64,000 bases of DNA from positions 1 through 64,000 of the forward strand of contig NZ_STGU01000010.1 in the NCBI RefSeq assembly GCF_004912135.1, read 5' to 3'. The notes under the pieces were generated by a model. It was not told the origin of the DNA. It searched no databases and saw nothing but the letters and a program-made list of their open reading frames with translations. Both the position numbers and the translations under genes were made by a program. Positions 35,641 through 44,485 of this stretch are shown here, in pieces; the first letter of the stretch is position 1, and the number at the start of each line of letters is the position of its first letter. Source of the DNA: Rhizobium rosettiformans W3 (GTDB lineage: Bacteria > Pseudomonadota > Alphaproteobacteria > Rhizobiales > Rhizobiaceae).

Positions 35641-37491
35641 ATGGACGAGCGGATTGCAGGGCTTGATGCTGAGAACTTGGACGCTGCGCCGGAATACCGC
35701 GTATTCCCGAAAAGCTGGGGTGCGGAATACACCGCCGCCGGCGAGGTCCGCTTCCGCATCTACGTATCGGGTGTCGAAGCTCTAAGCCTTCGTCTTGCCG
35801 ACGAACAGGTTCCCATGTCGACAACCGGGGACGGCTGGTTCGAGCTGCTGGCCACCAATGTCCCTCCCGGCACGCCCTACCGCTTCGTGCTGCCGGACGG
35901 CCGACAGATCCCGGATCCGGCAGGCCGTGCGCTGGAAAGCGATGTCCATGGCGCGTCCCTTGTGGTTGATCCCACGGCATATTCCTGGAAGGCCAGCGGC
36001 TGGAAAGGTCGTCCCTGGTCGGAAGCCGTAATCTACGAGATCCATGTCGGCACCTTCACGGAGGAAGGCACGTTCGCCGCCGCGGCCGAAAGGCTTTCTG
36101 GCCTGAAAGACTTGGGGATCACGACGATCCAGCTGATGCCCGTTGCGGCTTTTGGTGGCCGTCGCGGTTGGGGTTATGATGGCGTGCTGCTCTACACGCC
36201 GCATCCGGCCTATGGCGAGCCCGCCGATATGAAGGCCTTCATCGACACGGCCCATGGCCTTGGCCTGATGGTCATGCTCGATGTGGTCTACAATCACCTC
36301 GGCCTCGACGGAAACTACCTTGAGGCCTACGCGCCTGATCTCTTCATGGACGAAGGCACGCCCTGGGGGCCGCGGCCCGACGTGACCCGCAAACCCATGC
36401 GGGATTTCGTCATCGAAAACGCTCTTTACTGGCTGGAGGAATTCGCCCTGGACGGCCTGCGTTTCGATGCGGTCGATCGGATCGAAGATCAGACCAGCGA
36501 TGTTCACATCATGGAAGAAATGGCGCTGCGCATCCGCGACGCGCTGCCCGGGCGACATGTGCACCTCGTGGTCGAGGATGGCCGCTGCATTACCGCACTT
36601 CATGAGCGCGCCGAAGACAATTCGGTTCGGCTCTATGACGCAGTCTGGAACGACGGCTACCACCACCTGATCCATGCCTGGGCAACGGGTGAGCACGGCG
36701 GCCATTTCAAGGTCTTCGCCAAGGACTTTTGGCCGAGAATAGGCAAGACACTCGCCACCGGTTTTGCTCTCCAAGGGGAAAAGATCGCGGAAAAGGGGGA
36801 GGAGCTGGTGGGTGAACCAAGCGGTCATCTGCCACCGGTCACCTTCATAAACTTCCTGCAGAACCACGATCAGATTGGCAATCGAGGACGCGGCGACCGC
36901 CTCTGGAGCAACATTGAGCCTGATCTTGCTGCACGGCTGATGGGCATGCTGCTGTTGTCGCCACAGATTCCGATGGTCTTCATGGGAGACGAGTTCCAGT
37001 CGAAGGGACGCTTCTTCTTCTTCGCAGATTATCCCGCAGATTTTGATCAGAACACACCCGAAGACCGGTTGCGTCAGGGCGAAGCTTTCGGCTCGGCGGA
37101 TCTGATGCTGGACGAGATCCGGGATCCGACCGATGTCGCAACCTTCTCAGTTTCCAAACTCGATTGGCAGGAGGCGGAAACGGAGGAGGGCTCGAAGGTG
37201 AAAGCCGAGTTCCGCGATCTCCTGCGAAAGCGCCACGAGCATCTCATGCCTCTGCTGCGCGATATCGGAGGCGGCGTGGGGCATGTCCTGACTGCGGAGG
37301 AAGGGTTGCTCGCGATCGACTGGCAGCTGGGAGAGCGCCGCTGGCAATTGCGGTGCAATTTCAGCGATGACGAAGCCACTTTGCCGCCGGTCCACGGGCA
37401 AACCATTCATGTCATGCCCGGTGAGGCAGAGGCCGATATCCGGGATCTCTCACGCTTTGCTCCGCGCTCGCTGATCATCGCCTGCGGTTGA
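35641..37491 (+). CDS. treZ: malto-oligosyltrehalose trehalohydrolase
   Basis: A GH13 enzyme of 616 residues that releases trehalose from maltooligosyl-trehalose made by TreY. It has an N-terminal beta-sandwich (residues 15-110), then the (beta/alpha)8 barrel. The four GH13 regions are visible: DVVYNHLG near 217, GLRFDAVDRI near 276 (nucleophile Asp), LVVEDGR near 310 (acid Glu) and FLQNHDQIGNR near 403. GAGAAGG precedes the ATG. No treY or treX is in the window. A glycogen synthase gene lies 4 kb away on the other strand. Confidence 0.92.
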   Translation: MDERIAGLDAENLDAAPEYRVFPKSWGAEYTAAGEVRFRIYVSGVEALSLRLADEQVPMSTTGDGWFELLATNVPPGTPYRFVLPDGRQIPDPAGRALESDVHGASLVVDPTAYSWKASGWKGRPWSEAVIYEIHVGTFTEEGTFAAAAERLSGLKDLGITTIQLMPVAAFGGRRGWGYDGVLLYTPHPAYGEPADMKAFIDTAHGLGLMVMLDVVYNHLGLDGNYLEAYAPDLFMDEGTPWGPRPDVTRKPMRDFVIENALYWLEEFALDGLRFDAVDRIEDQTSDVHIMEEMALRIRDALPGRHVHLVVEDGRCITALHERAEDNSVRLYDAVWNDGYHHLIHAWATGEHGGHFKVFAKDFWPRIGKTLATGFALQGEKIAEKGEELVGEPSGHLPPVTFINFLQNHDQIGNRGRGDRLWSNIEPDLAARLMGMLLLSPQIPMVFMGDEFQSKGRFFFFADYPADFDQNTPEDRLRQGEAFGSADLMLDEIRDPTDVATFSVSKLDWQEAETEEGSKVKAEFRDLLRKRHEHLMPLLRDIGGGVGHVLTAEEGLLAIDWQLGERRWQLRCNFSDDEATLPPVHGQTIHVMPGEAEADIRDLSRFAPRSLIIACG

Positions 37492-37576
37492 TTTCGCAAA
37501 CTTGGTAAAAAAACGTCAGAGGTCGCGGAACCCTTCATCATCTTGTTCGTTTGTCGGCAATCAGGAGGAGTGCGGC

Positions 37577-37831
37577 ATGACTCAAGTTTATTGTGACATC
37601 ATCCCTCAGGCGAGCGGTTGGTGCTTTCTGTCCGAAGAAGGCCAGTCGCCGGTTTACCCGAGCTACAGGCTCGCGGTCGAAGCCGCACGCGGCTATTCGG
37701 AAAGCCAGGCCGCCAAGCGCAAGACGACCGTTCTGCGTCAGCAGGATCTGAAAGGTCGCATGCTTGAAATCGGCGGCATCAATCAGTCCTGGGGATCGGA
37801 CGGCATGACGGGAATGAGCGGTCGTGCGTGA
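37577..37831 (+). CDS. small hypothetical protein (84 aa)
   Basis: A soluble 84-residue protein beginning MTQVYCDIIPQASGW. The pattern of an N-terminal beta-rich half (VYCDIIPQ...WCFLSEEGQSPVYPSY) and a helix (RLAVEAARGYSESQ) resembles DUF2188-like small proteins, but I would not assign it. The AGGAGG site eight bases before the ATG is strong. The frame is open to 37502 upstream without support. It may share a transcript with treZ, which ends 85 bases before. Confidence 0.65.
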   Translation: MTQVYCDIIPQASGWCFLSEEGQSPVYPSYRLAVEAARGYSESQAAKRKTTVLRQQDLKGRMLEIGGINQSWGSDGMTGMSGRA

Positions 37832-37975
37832 GCACGCCGCTTTGCAAGTGGCATCGGAACTTCGGTGAAGGCAATCAGGGGTGAGGCGGGCTGCAGCGGC
37901 GTGAGGCGGAGACGTGTGGTCTCCGATCGCGCCATGCCGCGCGTCAAGCGAAGCGTGTATGGCGGACTGTCTCGC

Positions 37976-38251
37976 TCACGGCGCTTCGTCGGTTTCCATG
38001 CGCACCGTAACTTTCTCGACACCGGCCACCGTCAACGCGGCTTCCACAGCACGGTCCATCTCATCGCGCGTGCTCACTGTGCCGAAGAGGAAGATCTCAC
38101 CCCCGCTCGCCACCACCCGCAAGCCTTCGGCGCCCGTGCCCTGCGTCGAAGCCAAGGCGTCGGCCACACGCTGCTCGAGCGTTGCCTCTGTCGGGTTCTC
38201 TTCGGCGACGGTCGGCGCCTCGCCGTGGAACAGTTGCGGCTTGAAGATCAT
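37976..38251 (-). CDS. BON-domain protein
   Basis: A 91-residue cytoplasmic protein with one BON domain (TLEQRVADALASTQGT, LRVVASGGEIFLFGTVSTRDEM and VAGVEKVTVRMETD). BON domains bind phospholipid or act in envelope stress, usually in exported proteins; this one has no signal peptide. The ATG at 38251 has AAGGAGAG upstream. It is divergent from the HWE histidine kinase gene with about 100 bases between, so the two may be co-regulated. Confidence 0.75.
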   Translation of the reverse strand: MIFKPQLFHGEAPTVAEENPTEATLEQRVADALASTQGTGAEGLRVVASGGEIFLFGTVSTRDEMDRAVEAALTVAGVEKVTVRMETDEAP

Positions 38252-38352
38252 CGCACTCTCCTTCTTCGGTCTCATCTTCCTAACGCGCTTGATAGAAATT
38301 GGTTCGCCAAGACACGCGGGAGATCCGGGGTATCCCCGGGGAGGGCTGCTCC

Positions 38353-40044
38353 TTGAGCCGGATCTCGAAAACACTTCTGGGGTTCTTCCCGACGGCGACA
38401 ATCGGATCTTATCTGGTCACGATGGCAGCGCTTGCCACGCTGCCATTGCTTGCCTTCGTCGCTTTCCTCCTCCTGGAACTCGAGAGGTCGCAGTTCCAGA
38501 CCCTGCGCACCGATGTGGCCCAAAATGCGCAGGCCATCAGCCGCGCGGTCGAGCGCAAGCTCTCCGACCTGGAAACAACGCTGGCCCTCGTCGCCAATTC
38601 CGTTGAGCTGCAGCAAGGCGATCTGCAGGCCTTTCATACCCGGGTCGGCGAAAGCCTGAAGGACAGTTCACTCTATGTCCTCTTGGCGCGCGGCGATGGC
38701 ATCCAGATTTTGAACACCCGTATGCCATGGGGGGCGCCTCTCCGGCCCATGGCCAATCCCCAATCCGTCTCCTCGGCCTTGGAATCGGGTAAGGTAGAAC
38801 TCTCAGGCGTTTTCCTGGGCGCAACCAGCCAGCGTTGGGTCGTCAATCTGACGATGCCACTCAAAGAGCCCGGGCCAGCCGGCACCGAGGCCGTGGTGCT
38901 AACGCAGGACGCGGAAAGCCTTCGCAATCTCACCTTCCGCGATACGCTCCCGCTCGGCTGGACGGCTGCCCTCGTCGATGGGGAAGGCAGCATCGTCGTT
39001 TCCAATGGTGCAGACGTCAGGCCGCCCGGAACGCAGGTGGAGGCAAACTGGCCGGAACTCATGTTCGGGATGAACGGCAGCGCCGTCTTCTATCGGGATG
39101 GCCGGCAACACCTTCTGGGATATGCCAAGGTGGCTGACTGGCCCTGGCGCGCCATCGTCTGGGGACCGGCCGACAATCTCAACAACTCCTTCGTCACGCT
39201 GTGGAAGAGCCTGTTGATCGGCAGCCTGATCTTCCTGACGATCGTCCTCGGCCTGGCTTCCATTGCGGCCCATCAATTGCGGTCCGCCATCCGGAAAATC
39301 GCCAACATGGCCGAACGCATCGGCCGTGGTGAAATCGTCTCGCCAGAGCGGACCAAGATCGTCGAGGCAAATCAGGTCGCCATCGCGCTATCCAATGCCT
39401 CCTTCGATCGTGCGGAAGCCGAGGAGCGCATCCATTTCATTCTCCAGGAACTCGTCCATCGAACGAAGAACATCCTCTCCCTCGTGCAGGCAATGATGCG
39501 GCAGCTGGCGCGCGGAACCGATGACGTCGAAGAATTCCAGCGCGCAGTGAGCGGGCGTCTGGCGGGTCTGGCGCAGTCGATTGAGGCACTCGCCAAGCAG
39601 CAATGGGGCGGCATTCCCCTGGCGTCACTTGTGGACCTCCAGCTGACGACGGTGGTCGGTTCGATCGATCGTGTCACACGGCAGGGGCCGGAACTGCTGG
39701 TCAACGCCAATGCGGTCCAGAATCTCGGGCTCGTCTTCCACGAGCTTGCCACCAATTCGGTCAAATACGGTGCCTTGTCCGTGCTCGAAGGGCGCCTTCG
39801 CATCGAATGGGAAATCCTCGAGCCTTCCGAAGAAGACGAGGATCGCCAGCTGCGGCTGAGATGGATCGAAGAGCACGGTCCGCCGGTGACGCCACCGACC
39901 CGCCGCGGCTTCGGCTCCACGGTCATCGAGCGACATGCCGCGAGCGCATTCGTGGGCAAGGTTTCTGTCGATTTCGAAGAAGCGGGCCTTCGCTGGACGC
40001 TCAATGCTCCGCTGTCAGCTTTCGTTGCCGGCACGGATGAATAG
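38353..40044 (+). CDS. HWE-family sensor histidine kinase
   Basis: A membrane sensor kinase of about 563 residues. A helix near residues 20-45, a periplasmic dCache-like sensing domain (45-270) and a second helix near 285-305 precede a HAMP-like linker. The kinase core has the phospho-acceptor in LQELVHRTKNILSLVQAM near 368-385, the N-box HELATNSVKYGALS near 465 and RRGFGSTVIER near 520. LRWIEEHGP carries the Trp-x-Glu that names the HWE family. The preferred start is TTG 38353 with GGGGAGGG seven bases upstream; a TTG at 38299 is open but unsupported. No response regulator gene is adjacent. HWE kinases often feed the alphaproteobacterial general stress response or light and redox signalling. 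Confidence 0.88.
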   Translation: MSRISKTLLGFFPTATIGSYLVTMAALATLPLLAFVAFLLLELERSQFQTLRTDVAQNAQAISRAVERKLSDLETTLALVANSVELQQGDLQAFHTRVGESLKDSSLYVLLARGDGIQILNTRMPWGAPLRPMANPQSVSSALESGKVELSGVFLGATSQRWVVNLTMPLKEPGPAGTEAVVLTQDAESLRNLTFRDTLPLGWTAALVDGEGSIVVSNGADVRPPGTQVEANWPELMFGMNGSAVFYRDGRQHLLGYAKVADWPWRAIVWGPADNLNNSFVTLWKSLLIGSLIFLTIVLGLASIAAHQLRSAIRKIANMAERIGRGEIVSPERTKIVEANQVAIALSNASFDRAEAEERIHFILQELVHRTKNILSLVQAMMRQLARGTDDVEEFQRAVSGRLAGLAQSIEALAKQQWGGIPLASLVDLQLTTVVGSIDRVTRQGPELLVNANAVQNLGLVFHELATNSVKYGALSVLEGRLRIEWEILEPSEEDEDRQLRLRWIEEHGPPVTPPTRRGFGSTVIERHAASAFVGKVSVDFEEAGLRWTLNAPLSAFVAGTDE

Positions 40045-40102
40045 GGCTCGGAACCTTTGACGGTGGTCTAGGGTTGATCCTCCGGAAACCGGAGAAAAGA
40101 AC

Positions 40103-40333
40103 ATGTCGTCCGATCATCAGGATAAAGACGTCAAACGCGTTCACAAGGACGCCCAGGGTCAGTTCGCAGGAACGCAGGCGGGCGGTGACAGCGACGGTGT
40201 CGCCAGTGCCAAGCCGACCGTTGTGACCGGCTCGGAGGATGCCACCGTCAACAAGTGGCCGCCCGGCAAGAAGGATCCGCCGAAGGACTGGGACTCCAAT
40301 TTCGATATTCGCGACCAATCCTCCGACCAATAA
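40103..40333 (+). CDS. small hydrophilic hypothetical protein (76 aa)
   Basis: A 76-residue charged protein, rich in Asp, Lys, Gly and Ser (MSSDHQDKDVKRVHKDAQGQ), with no membrane segment or known domain; probably disordered. CCGGAGAAAAG precedes the ATG. It starts 58 bases after the kinase gene and could be co-transcribed with it. The function is unknown. Confidence 0.6.
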   Translation: MSSDHQDKDVKRVHKDAQGQFAGTQAGGDSDGVASAKPTVVTGSEDATVNKWPPGKKDPPKDWDSNFDIRDQSSDQ

Positions 40334-40342
40334 GCGGGAGGG

Positions 40343-40534
40343 TCAGAACTTCCCTGACCCCATCCGTGCTCCGTTGATCTGTGCGGGAACAGCGACCGGG
40401 GACCGCGACCGCTCACGGAGCGGCAGGTCTGCTCGCAGCGGCAAGGCAACCTGCGGATTTTCCGGCAGGCCCGTACTTGGCGCCCGACGTCGCCGGATCC
40501 TGTTGAAGAATTGAGAAAGCATCTTCCTGAGCAT
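40343..40534 (-). CDS. small basic hypothetical protein (63 aa)
   Basis: A 63-residue Arg-rich protein starting MLRKMLSQFFNRIRRRR, an amphipathic basic N-terminus, then a Pro-rich tail. GAGAGGAG lies seven bases before its ATG, and the gene upstream ends only 2 bases away, so the pair looks like an operon. It has no recognised domain and the evidence is modest. Confidence 0.5.
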   Translation of the reverse strand: MLRKMLSQFFNRIRRRRAPSTGLPENPQVALPLRADLPLRERSRSPVAVPAQINGARMGSGKF

Positions 40535-40536
40535 GA

Positions 40537-40857
40537 TTATCTCCTCTCGTTCGTCGCTTGCGTGAAACCATTGGGTTCGCCGAGGTCGGTCGAAGAGCGT
40601 TGAAGGGCAGACGCACGGGCTTTCGCCGTCTCCAGAATTTCGCGGATGGCTTCACCCTTTTCGTGACCGCGTCCCACACCGGCCGAAGGCTCAGCACCCG
40701 GATCTTCCGACCCGTCCCGAAGCAGCACTTCCTGCTCGAGGTTGCGCAGCAGTTCAGGGGCTTGATTGGGCGAAGTGAGGATCTCCGTCAGGATTGAGAT
40801 CAGGATCTCCCGATGGGCATTCAGCCGTGCCTCAAGTGTCTTCAAATCGCCGTCCAT
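40537..40857 (-). CDS. hypothetical protein (106 aa), helical
   Basis: A 106-residue protein starting MDGDLKTLEARLNAHREILI, largely alpha-helical with a long amphipathic helix (residues 3-50) and an acidic linker. No membrane segment or domain was recognised. The ATG at 40857 has GGAGAGGG upstream. The frame is open to 40932, but without a ribosome site. It leads a two-gene minus-strand unit and is divergent from the 91-residue protein gene at 40958. Confidence 0.55.
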   Translation of the reverse strand: MDGDLKTLEARLNAHREILISILTEILTSPNQAPELLRNLEQEVLLRDGSEDPGAEPSAGVGRGHEKGEAIREILETAKARASALQRSSTDLGEPNGFTQATNERR

Positions 40858-40957
40858 TGAACCCTCTCCTCTGCGGACAAACCCTATGGGAGAGGAACAT
40901 TGCGCGGCTCCAAATGTTTCCTCTGAGAGCAATTTCTTCTGTCAAAGGGAGTGGATT

Positions 40958-41233
40958 ATGTCCGAGGTACGTCCGCCGCGCTGGCGTCGTTTTCCCGATC
41001 CGCGTGATCGCCTGATCATCGCGCTCTTCGCCCAGCTGGAGGCGGAAAGGCAGACCCGCGAGACCCTTCGGATGGCGATCCGCTCCGGTACGATCGATCC
41101 CGCGGTCCTGGAGGCGATCGCCGATGATCCTGTGCCCGCCACCAGTGAGGATATTGCAGCCCTGGAACGGACGATCGCCGTCCGCGAGCGCTTCCACGCG
41201 GAAGCCGACCAGCACAGAGAGGACTGGAGATGA
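40958..41233 (+). CDS. hypothetical protein (91 aa), helical
   Basis: A 91-residue soluble protein beginning MSEVRPPRWRRFPDPRDRLI, with predicted helices (LFAQLEAERQTRETLRMAIR and IAALERTIAVRERFHAEADQ) suggesting a short coiled coil. AAGGGAG precedes the ATG. The stop overlaps the start of the small lipoprotein gene by 4 bases, so they are translationally coupled. The function is unknown. Confidence 0.65.
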   Translation: MSEVRPPRWRRFPDPRDRLIIALFAQLEAERQTRETLRMAIRSGTIDPAVLEAIADDPVPATSEDIAALERTIAVRERFHAEADQHREDWR

Positions 41234-41439
41234 AACTGATCAAGATCGCCGCCGTGTTTGCCACGGTGGGTTTGCTCGCCGCCTGTGGCGACTCGAGCAA
41301 CAATAGGAGCGGCACGACGAGCGAGGAGCGGACCACAACCGGCACTCTGCCCGCCATGGAAACCGACAGTGACCCGACCCCACAGACCGGTACGGGCGGG
41401 GCAGGCCAAAGCCGCCCGAGCGGGCAGACGACCCCTTAA
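41230..41439 (+). CDS. small lipoprotein (69 aa)
   Basis: A 69-residue precursor. Residues 1-18 are a signal peptide (MKLIKIAAVFATVGLL) ending in the lipobox LAAC with Cys at 19. The rest is a Ser/Thr/Gly-rich disordered tail without a domain. It overlaps the preceding gene by ATGA and is followed by a strong terminator. It has the look of a lysis-protein or entericidin-like lipoprotein, but no specific homologue was recognised. Confidence 0.7.
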   Translation: MKLIKIAAVFATVGLLAACGDSSNNRSGTTSEERTTTGTLPAMETDSDPTPQTGTGGAGQSRPSGQTTP

Positions 41440-41455
41440 CAATGCTACAAAGGTA

Positions 41456-41486
41456 AAGGGCCCGGATCTGATCCGGGCCCTTCTTC
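41456..41486. terminator. bidirectional hairpin terminator
   Basis: GGGCCCGGATC at 41458-41468 pairs with GATCCGGGCCC at 41470-41480 (the innermost pairs form the loop). It is flanked by AAA on one side and TTCTTC on the other. It sits between the converging small lipoprotein and glgA genes and could serve both. Confidence 0.75.
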
Positions 41487-41503
41487 ATGCAATCCTCATC
41501 GCC

Positions 41504-43087
41504 TTAATGGCGCAGCTGGATGTTTGCTTCCGTCAGGCGGCCATAGACCTCTGCATAGCTCTCCGCACTGCGATCCCACGAATAGTCAGCGCGCATGGCC
41601 TGCAATTGCAGTCGCGCCCATTTGCGCTTGTCGCCATAGGCCTCGGCCGCGCGGCGCAGCGCATGACGCAGGCCCTCCGGGCGCACGGGATGGAACTGGA
41701 AGCCCGTGGCAGCCCGTGCCGAAATCGCAGCATCATTGGCATCGATGATCGTTTCCGAGAGACCACCCGTCCGCGAGACCACGGGAACGCAGCCGTACCG
41801 CAAGGCGTAGAGCTGAGTCAGCCCGCAGGGCTCGAAGCGCGACGGCTGGATGATCCCGTCGGAGCCGCCGTGGATGAGATGGGCCGTCGGCTCGCTATAA
41901 CCGATGGACACCGCCATCTTGCCCGGGAAACGCGCGGCCGTGGCCTTGAGCGCATCCTCGATGTCATGATCGCCCTGACCGTGAACGATCAGGCGTCCAC
42001 CCCAGTGGAAGATCTCATCCGCAACCTCGGCCAGCATGTCCATGCCCTTCTGCCAGGTGATGCGGGTGACCGCCGAGAAGAGCGGGCCATCGCCGGCTTC
42101 GAGGTTGAAACGCTCGAGCAGCAGAGCCTTGTTGTTCTTCTTGGTGCGAAGTGTCTTCATGTCGTAGCGGAAGGGCAGATAGGGATCGGTCGCCGGGTTC
42201 CAGATCTCCTTGTCGATCCCGTTGACGATGCCCTGGAGACGATCCATCCGCGCGTTCAAGACACCGTCCAGACCCATGCCGAAGGTGGGAGACAGGATCT
42301 CGCGGGCATAGGTCGGGCTGACGACGGTGATGTGGTCTGCCGTGACGAGGCCACCCTTCAGGTAGCTGATGTCACCGAAATACTCCATCTGGTCGATGGA
42401 ATAGACCTCCGGCGGCAGACCAATCTGCGGCAGTAGCGAAGCCGAATACTGCCCCTGGAAGGCAAGGTTATGAATGGTCAGGACCACGGGAACTGCCGAA
42501 CCCATCTGGCGCAGATAAACGGAGGTCAGCGCCGACTGCCAGTCATGCGTATGGACGAGATCGGGTTTCCAGCCGGGCAGGGCCCCGGCGGCGATCTCGG
42601 CACCCGCGAGCGACAGCACGGCAAAGCGCTTCCAGTTATCGGGATGATCCACGCCATGCTCATCGACATAAGGGCCGCCCGGGCGCTCGTAGAGTGCCGG
42701 CGCGTCGAGGACGAAGAGGCTGAGGCCATCGATTTCGAGATGACGCAGCGTCGCCTTTTCTCCCAGGAGATCGTCGAACTCCATCAGCGGCGGATGAAGG
42801 CGCGCCAAGGCGAGGATGGACGGGTATCCGGGAACGAGCGTATGGGTTTCGATGCCGTAGGTGGACAAGGCCTTGGGAAGGGCACCGGTCACATCGGCGA
42901 GGCCGCCGGTCTTAATCAGCGGATAAATTTCGGAGGTGACGGCAAGCACGTGCAGCGGCACGCGCGTGGGATAATGGCGACGGGGACGAAGCTCTTCCTC
43001 GTCCCGGTAATAGGCTTCCCGCACCCGCTGGATGAACTGTGCACGGCTCAGCGCCAGAGAAAGATCAACTCCTGCCACCTTGGTCAC
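41504..43087 (-). CDS. glgA: glycogen synthase
   Basis: A GT5 glycogen/starch synthase of 527 residues that extends alpha-1,4-glucan from ADP-glucose. The ADP-glucose loop is LAVTSEIYPLIKTGGLADV near residues 50-68, the catalytic His is in HTHDWQ near 183, and the C-terminal GT-B motifs are RITWQKGMD near 345 and QPSRFEPCGLTQLYALRYG near 423. About 40 residues precede the usual start of the family. GTG 43087 is chosen because it overlaps the DUF2934 gene stop (GTGA) and has AAGGAG upstream. No glgB, glgC or glgP is adjacent, so this may be a second copy outside the main glg operon. Confidence 0.9.
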   Translation of the reverse strand: MTKVAGVDLSLALSRAQFIQRVREAYYRDEEELRPRRHYPTRVPLHVLAVTSEIYPLIKTGGLADVTGALPKALSTYGIETHTLVPGYPSILALARLHPPLMEFDDLLGEKATLRHLEIDGLSLFVLDAPALYERPGGPYVDEHGVDHPDNWKRFAVLSLAGAEIAAGALPGWKPDLVHTHDWQSALTSVYLRQMGSAVPVVLTIHNLAFQGQYSASLLPQIGLPPEVYSIDQMEYFGDISYLKGGLVTADHITVVSPTYAREILSPTFGMGLDGVLNARMDRLQGIVNGIDKEIWNPATDPYLPFRYDMKTLRTKKNNKALLLERFNLEAGDGPLFSAVTRITWQKGMDMLAEVADEIFHWGGRLIVHGQGDHDIEDALKATAARFPGKMAVSIGYSEPTAHLIHGGSDGIIQPSRFEPCGLTQLYALRYGCVPVVSRTGGLSETIIDANDAAISARAATGFQFHPVRPEGLRHALRRAAEAYGDKRKWARLQLQAMRADYSWDRSAESYAEVYGRLTEANIQLRH

Positions 43088-43347
43088 CCTTTCCGGCTCC
43101 TTGCCGCCTTGCGAACCGGGCGCACCGGCTCTTCCGTGATAACAAGACCTTCTTCCTGGACAGATGCCTGCGCATCGGCAATGCGTCGGCCGGCTTTTGC
43201 CGTTGTTTCGGACGCGGATGCGTGCAGGGTTTCCCAGTCGTTGAGGGCAGTCTGCCAATGGGCCTCGTCGCGGCCGTCAGGGCGCCCCTCTTCCTCCCAG
43301 AGCGAATAGGCTCGTCTAGCAATCCAGTCGTAGTCTCGTTCAGGCAT
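43084..43347 (-). CDS. DUF2934 protein
   Basis: An 87-residue soluble protein whose first 40 residues carry the DUF2934 pattern (YDWIARRAYSLWEEEGRPDG followed by DEAHWQTAL). The tail is basic with Lys/Arg. DUF2934 genes often sit beside glycogen and trehalose genes in rhizobia; the function is unknown. The ATG at 43347 has GGAGAA upstream. The stop overlaps the GTG of glgA by 4 bases, so the two are co-translated. Confidence 0.8.
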   Translation of the reverse strand: MPERDYDWIARRAYSLWEEEGRPDGRDEAHWQTALNDWETLHASASETTAKAGRRIADAQASVQEEGLVITEEPVRPVRKAARSRKG

Positions 43348-43636
43348 GGCAATTCTCCGTCGTCGCCGCTTGCTCTTCCCCACGCAGTTATGATCGGCCG
43401 AGCGCGGTCTCGTCGCACCCGCCGGCTCCCCGGCTGGATCTGTCGGCGATACCCCCATATCGACTTCAAATCCTCCGGCTCATCACTGAAGAGGAACAGG
43501 CATGAGATGAACGCCACCAAGGGCAAACAGTTCCCGCTGCAACCGGCGATTTGAACAATGTTTGGAACTGTTCCCTGACCCTGGCGTTCTCCGGGGCAGT
43601 GCCGAGGACAGACGAGGCCCGGGAGGAGAAAGACGC

Positions 43637-44446
43637 ATGGCGCAGCGGGCGTTCTGGAAAGGCTATCTGAAGCTCTCTCTGGTCACGTGCCGCGTTGCCA
43701 TGACACCGGCCGTCACCGAAAGCGCCAAGCTTCGTTTTCACAACATCAACCGCGAAACGGGCAACAGGGTCGTCAGCCGCTATGTCGATTCCGAAACCGG
43801 CAAACCCGTCGATGATGAGGACCAGGTCAAAGGTTACGAACGCGGCGAGGATGATTACGTCCTGTTCGAAGACGACGAACTGGACGACGTAGCGCTCGAA
43901 AGCACGCGCACCATCGACATCGAGAGTTTCGTCCCGCAGGATTCGATTGGCTGGATGTGGTACGACAGCCCGCATTACCTCGCGCCCGCCGACAAGGTGA
44001 GCGAGGAGGCCTTCGCCGTCATCCGTGAGGCCATGCGCAAGACGAAGACAGGCGGCATCGCTCGTTTGGTGCTCTATCGCCGAGAGCACGCCGTTCTGCT
44101 CGTTCCGCGGGACGAAGGCATGGTGGTCTGGACCCTGCGTTATGGCGATGAAGTCCGCGATCCCGATCCCTTCTTCAAACAGTCTGCCGATGAAGCCCCA
44201 GCCAGCAGCGCCAAGACCATGATGAAGAAGCTCATCGAGGCGCGGATGCGCGACTGGGACCCGAAAATGGTGCGCGATCCCGTCGAGGAGCGTCTGCACG
44301 AGATCATCGAAAACCGAACGAAGAAATCCAAGCGCACCAAGCCGAAGAAGGCAGCAGAACCGGAGCGCAAGGACAACGTCATTGACATCATGGAGGCCCT
44401 GCGCCGAAGCCTCGCATCGGAAAAGAAGACGTCCTCTCGTAAGTAG
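43637..44446 (+). CDS. ku: Ku DNA end-binding protein (copy 1)
   Basis: A 269-residue bacterial Ku, the ring-forming protein that binds double-strand ends and recruits LigD. The core matches the family: FWKGYLKLSLVTCRVAM at the start, HNINRETGNRVVSRYVDSETG near 30-50, VKGYERGEDDYVLFEDDEL near 55, then HYLAPADKVSEEAF near 115. The C-terminal 60 residues are Lys/Arg-rich, the DNA- and LigD-contacting tail. GGGAGGAGAA precedes the ATG. It is alone on the plus strand and converges with ligD, 39 bases away. It shares only moderate identity with the second Ku. Confidence 0.92.
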   Translation: MAQRAFWKGYLKLSLVTCRVAMTPAVTESAKLRFHNINRETGNRVVSRYVDSETGKPVDDEDQVKGYERGEDDYVLFEDDELDDVALESTRTIDIESFVPQDSIGWMWYDSPHYLAPADKVSEEAFAVIREAMRKTKTGGIARLVLYRREHAVLLVPRDEGMVVWTLRYGDEVRDPDPFFKQSADEAPASSAKTMMKKLIEARMRDWDPKMVRDPVEERLHEIIENRTKKSKRTKPKKAAEPERKDNVIDIMEALRRSLASEKKTSSRK

Positions 44447-44485
44447 CGAAGCCAGGGCCTGCTATCGGATCGCAGGTATCGCCGT

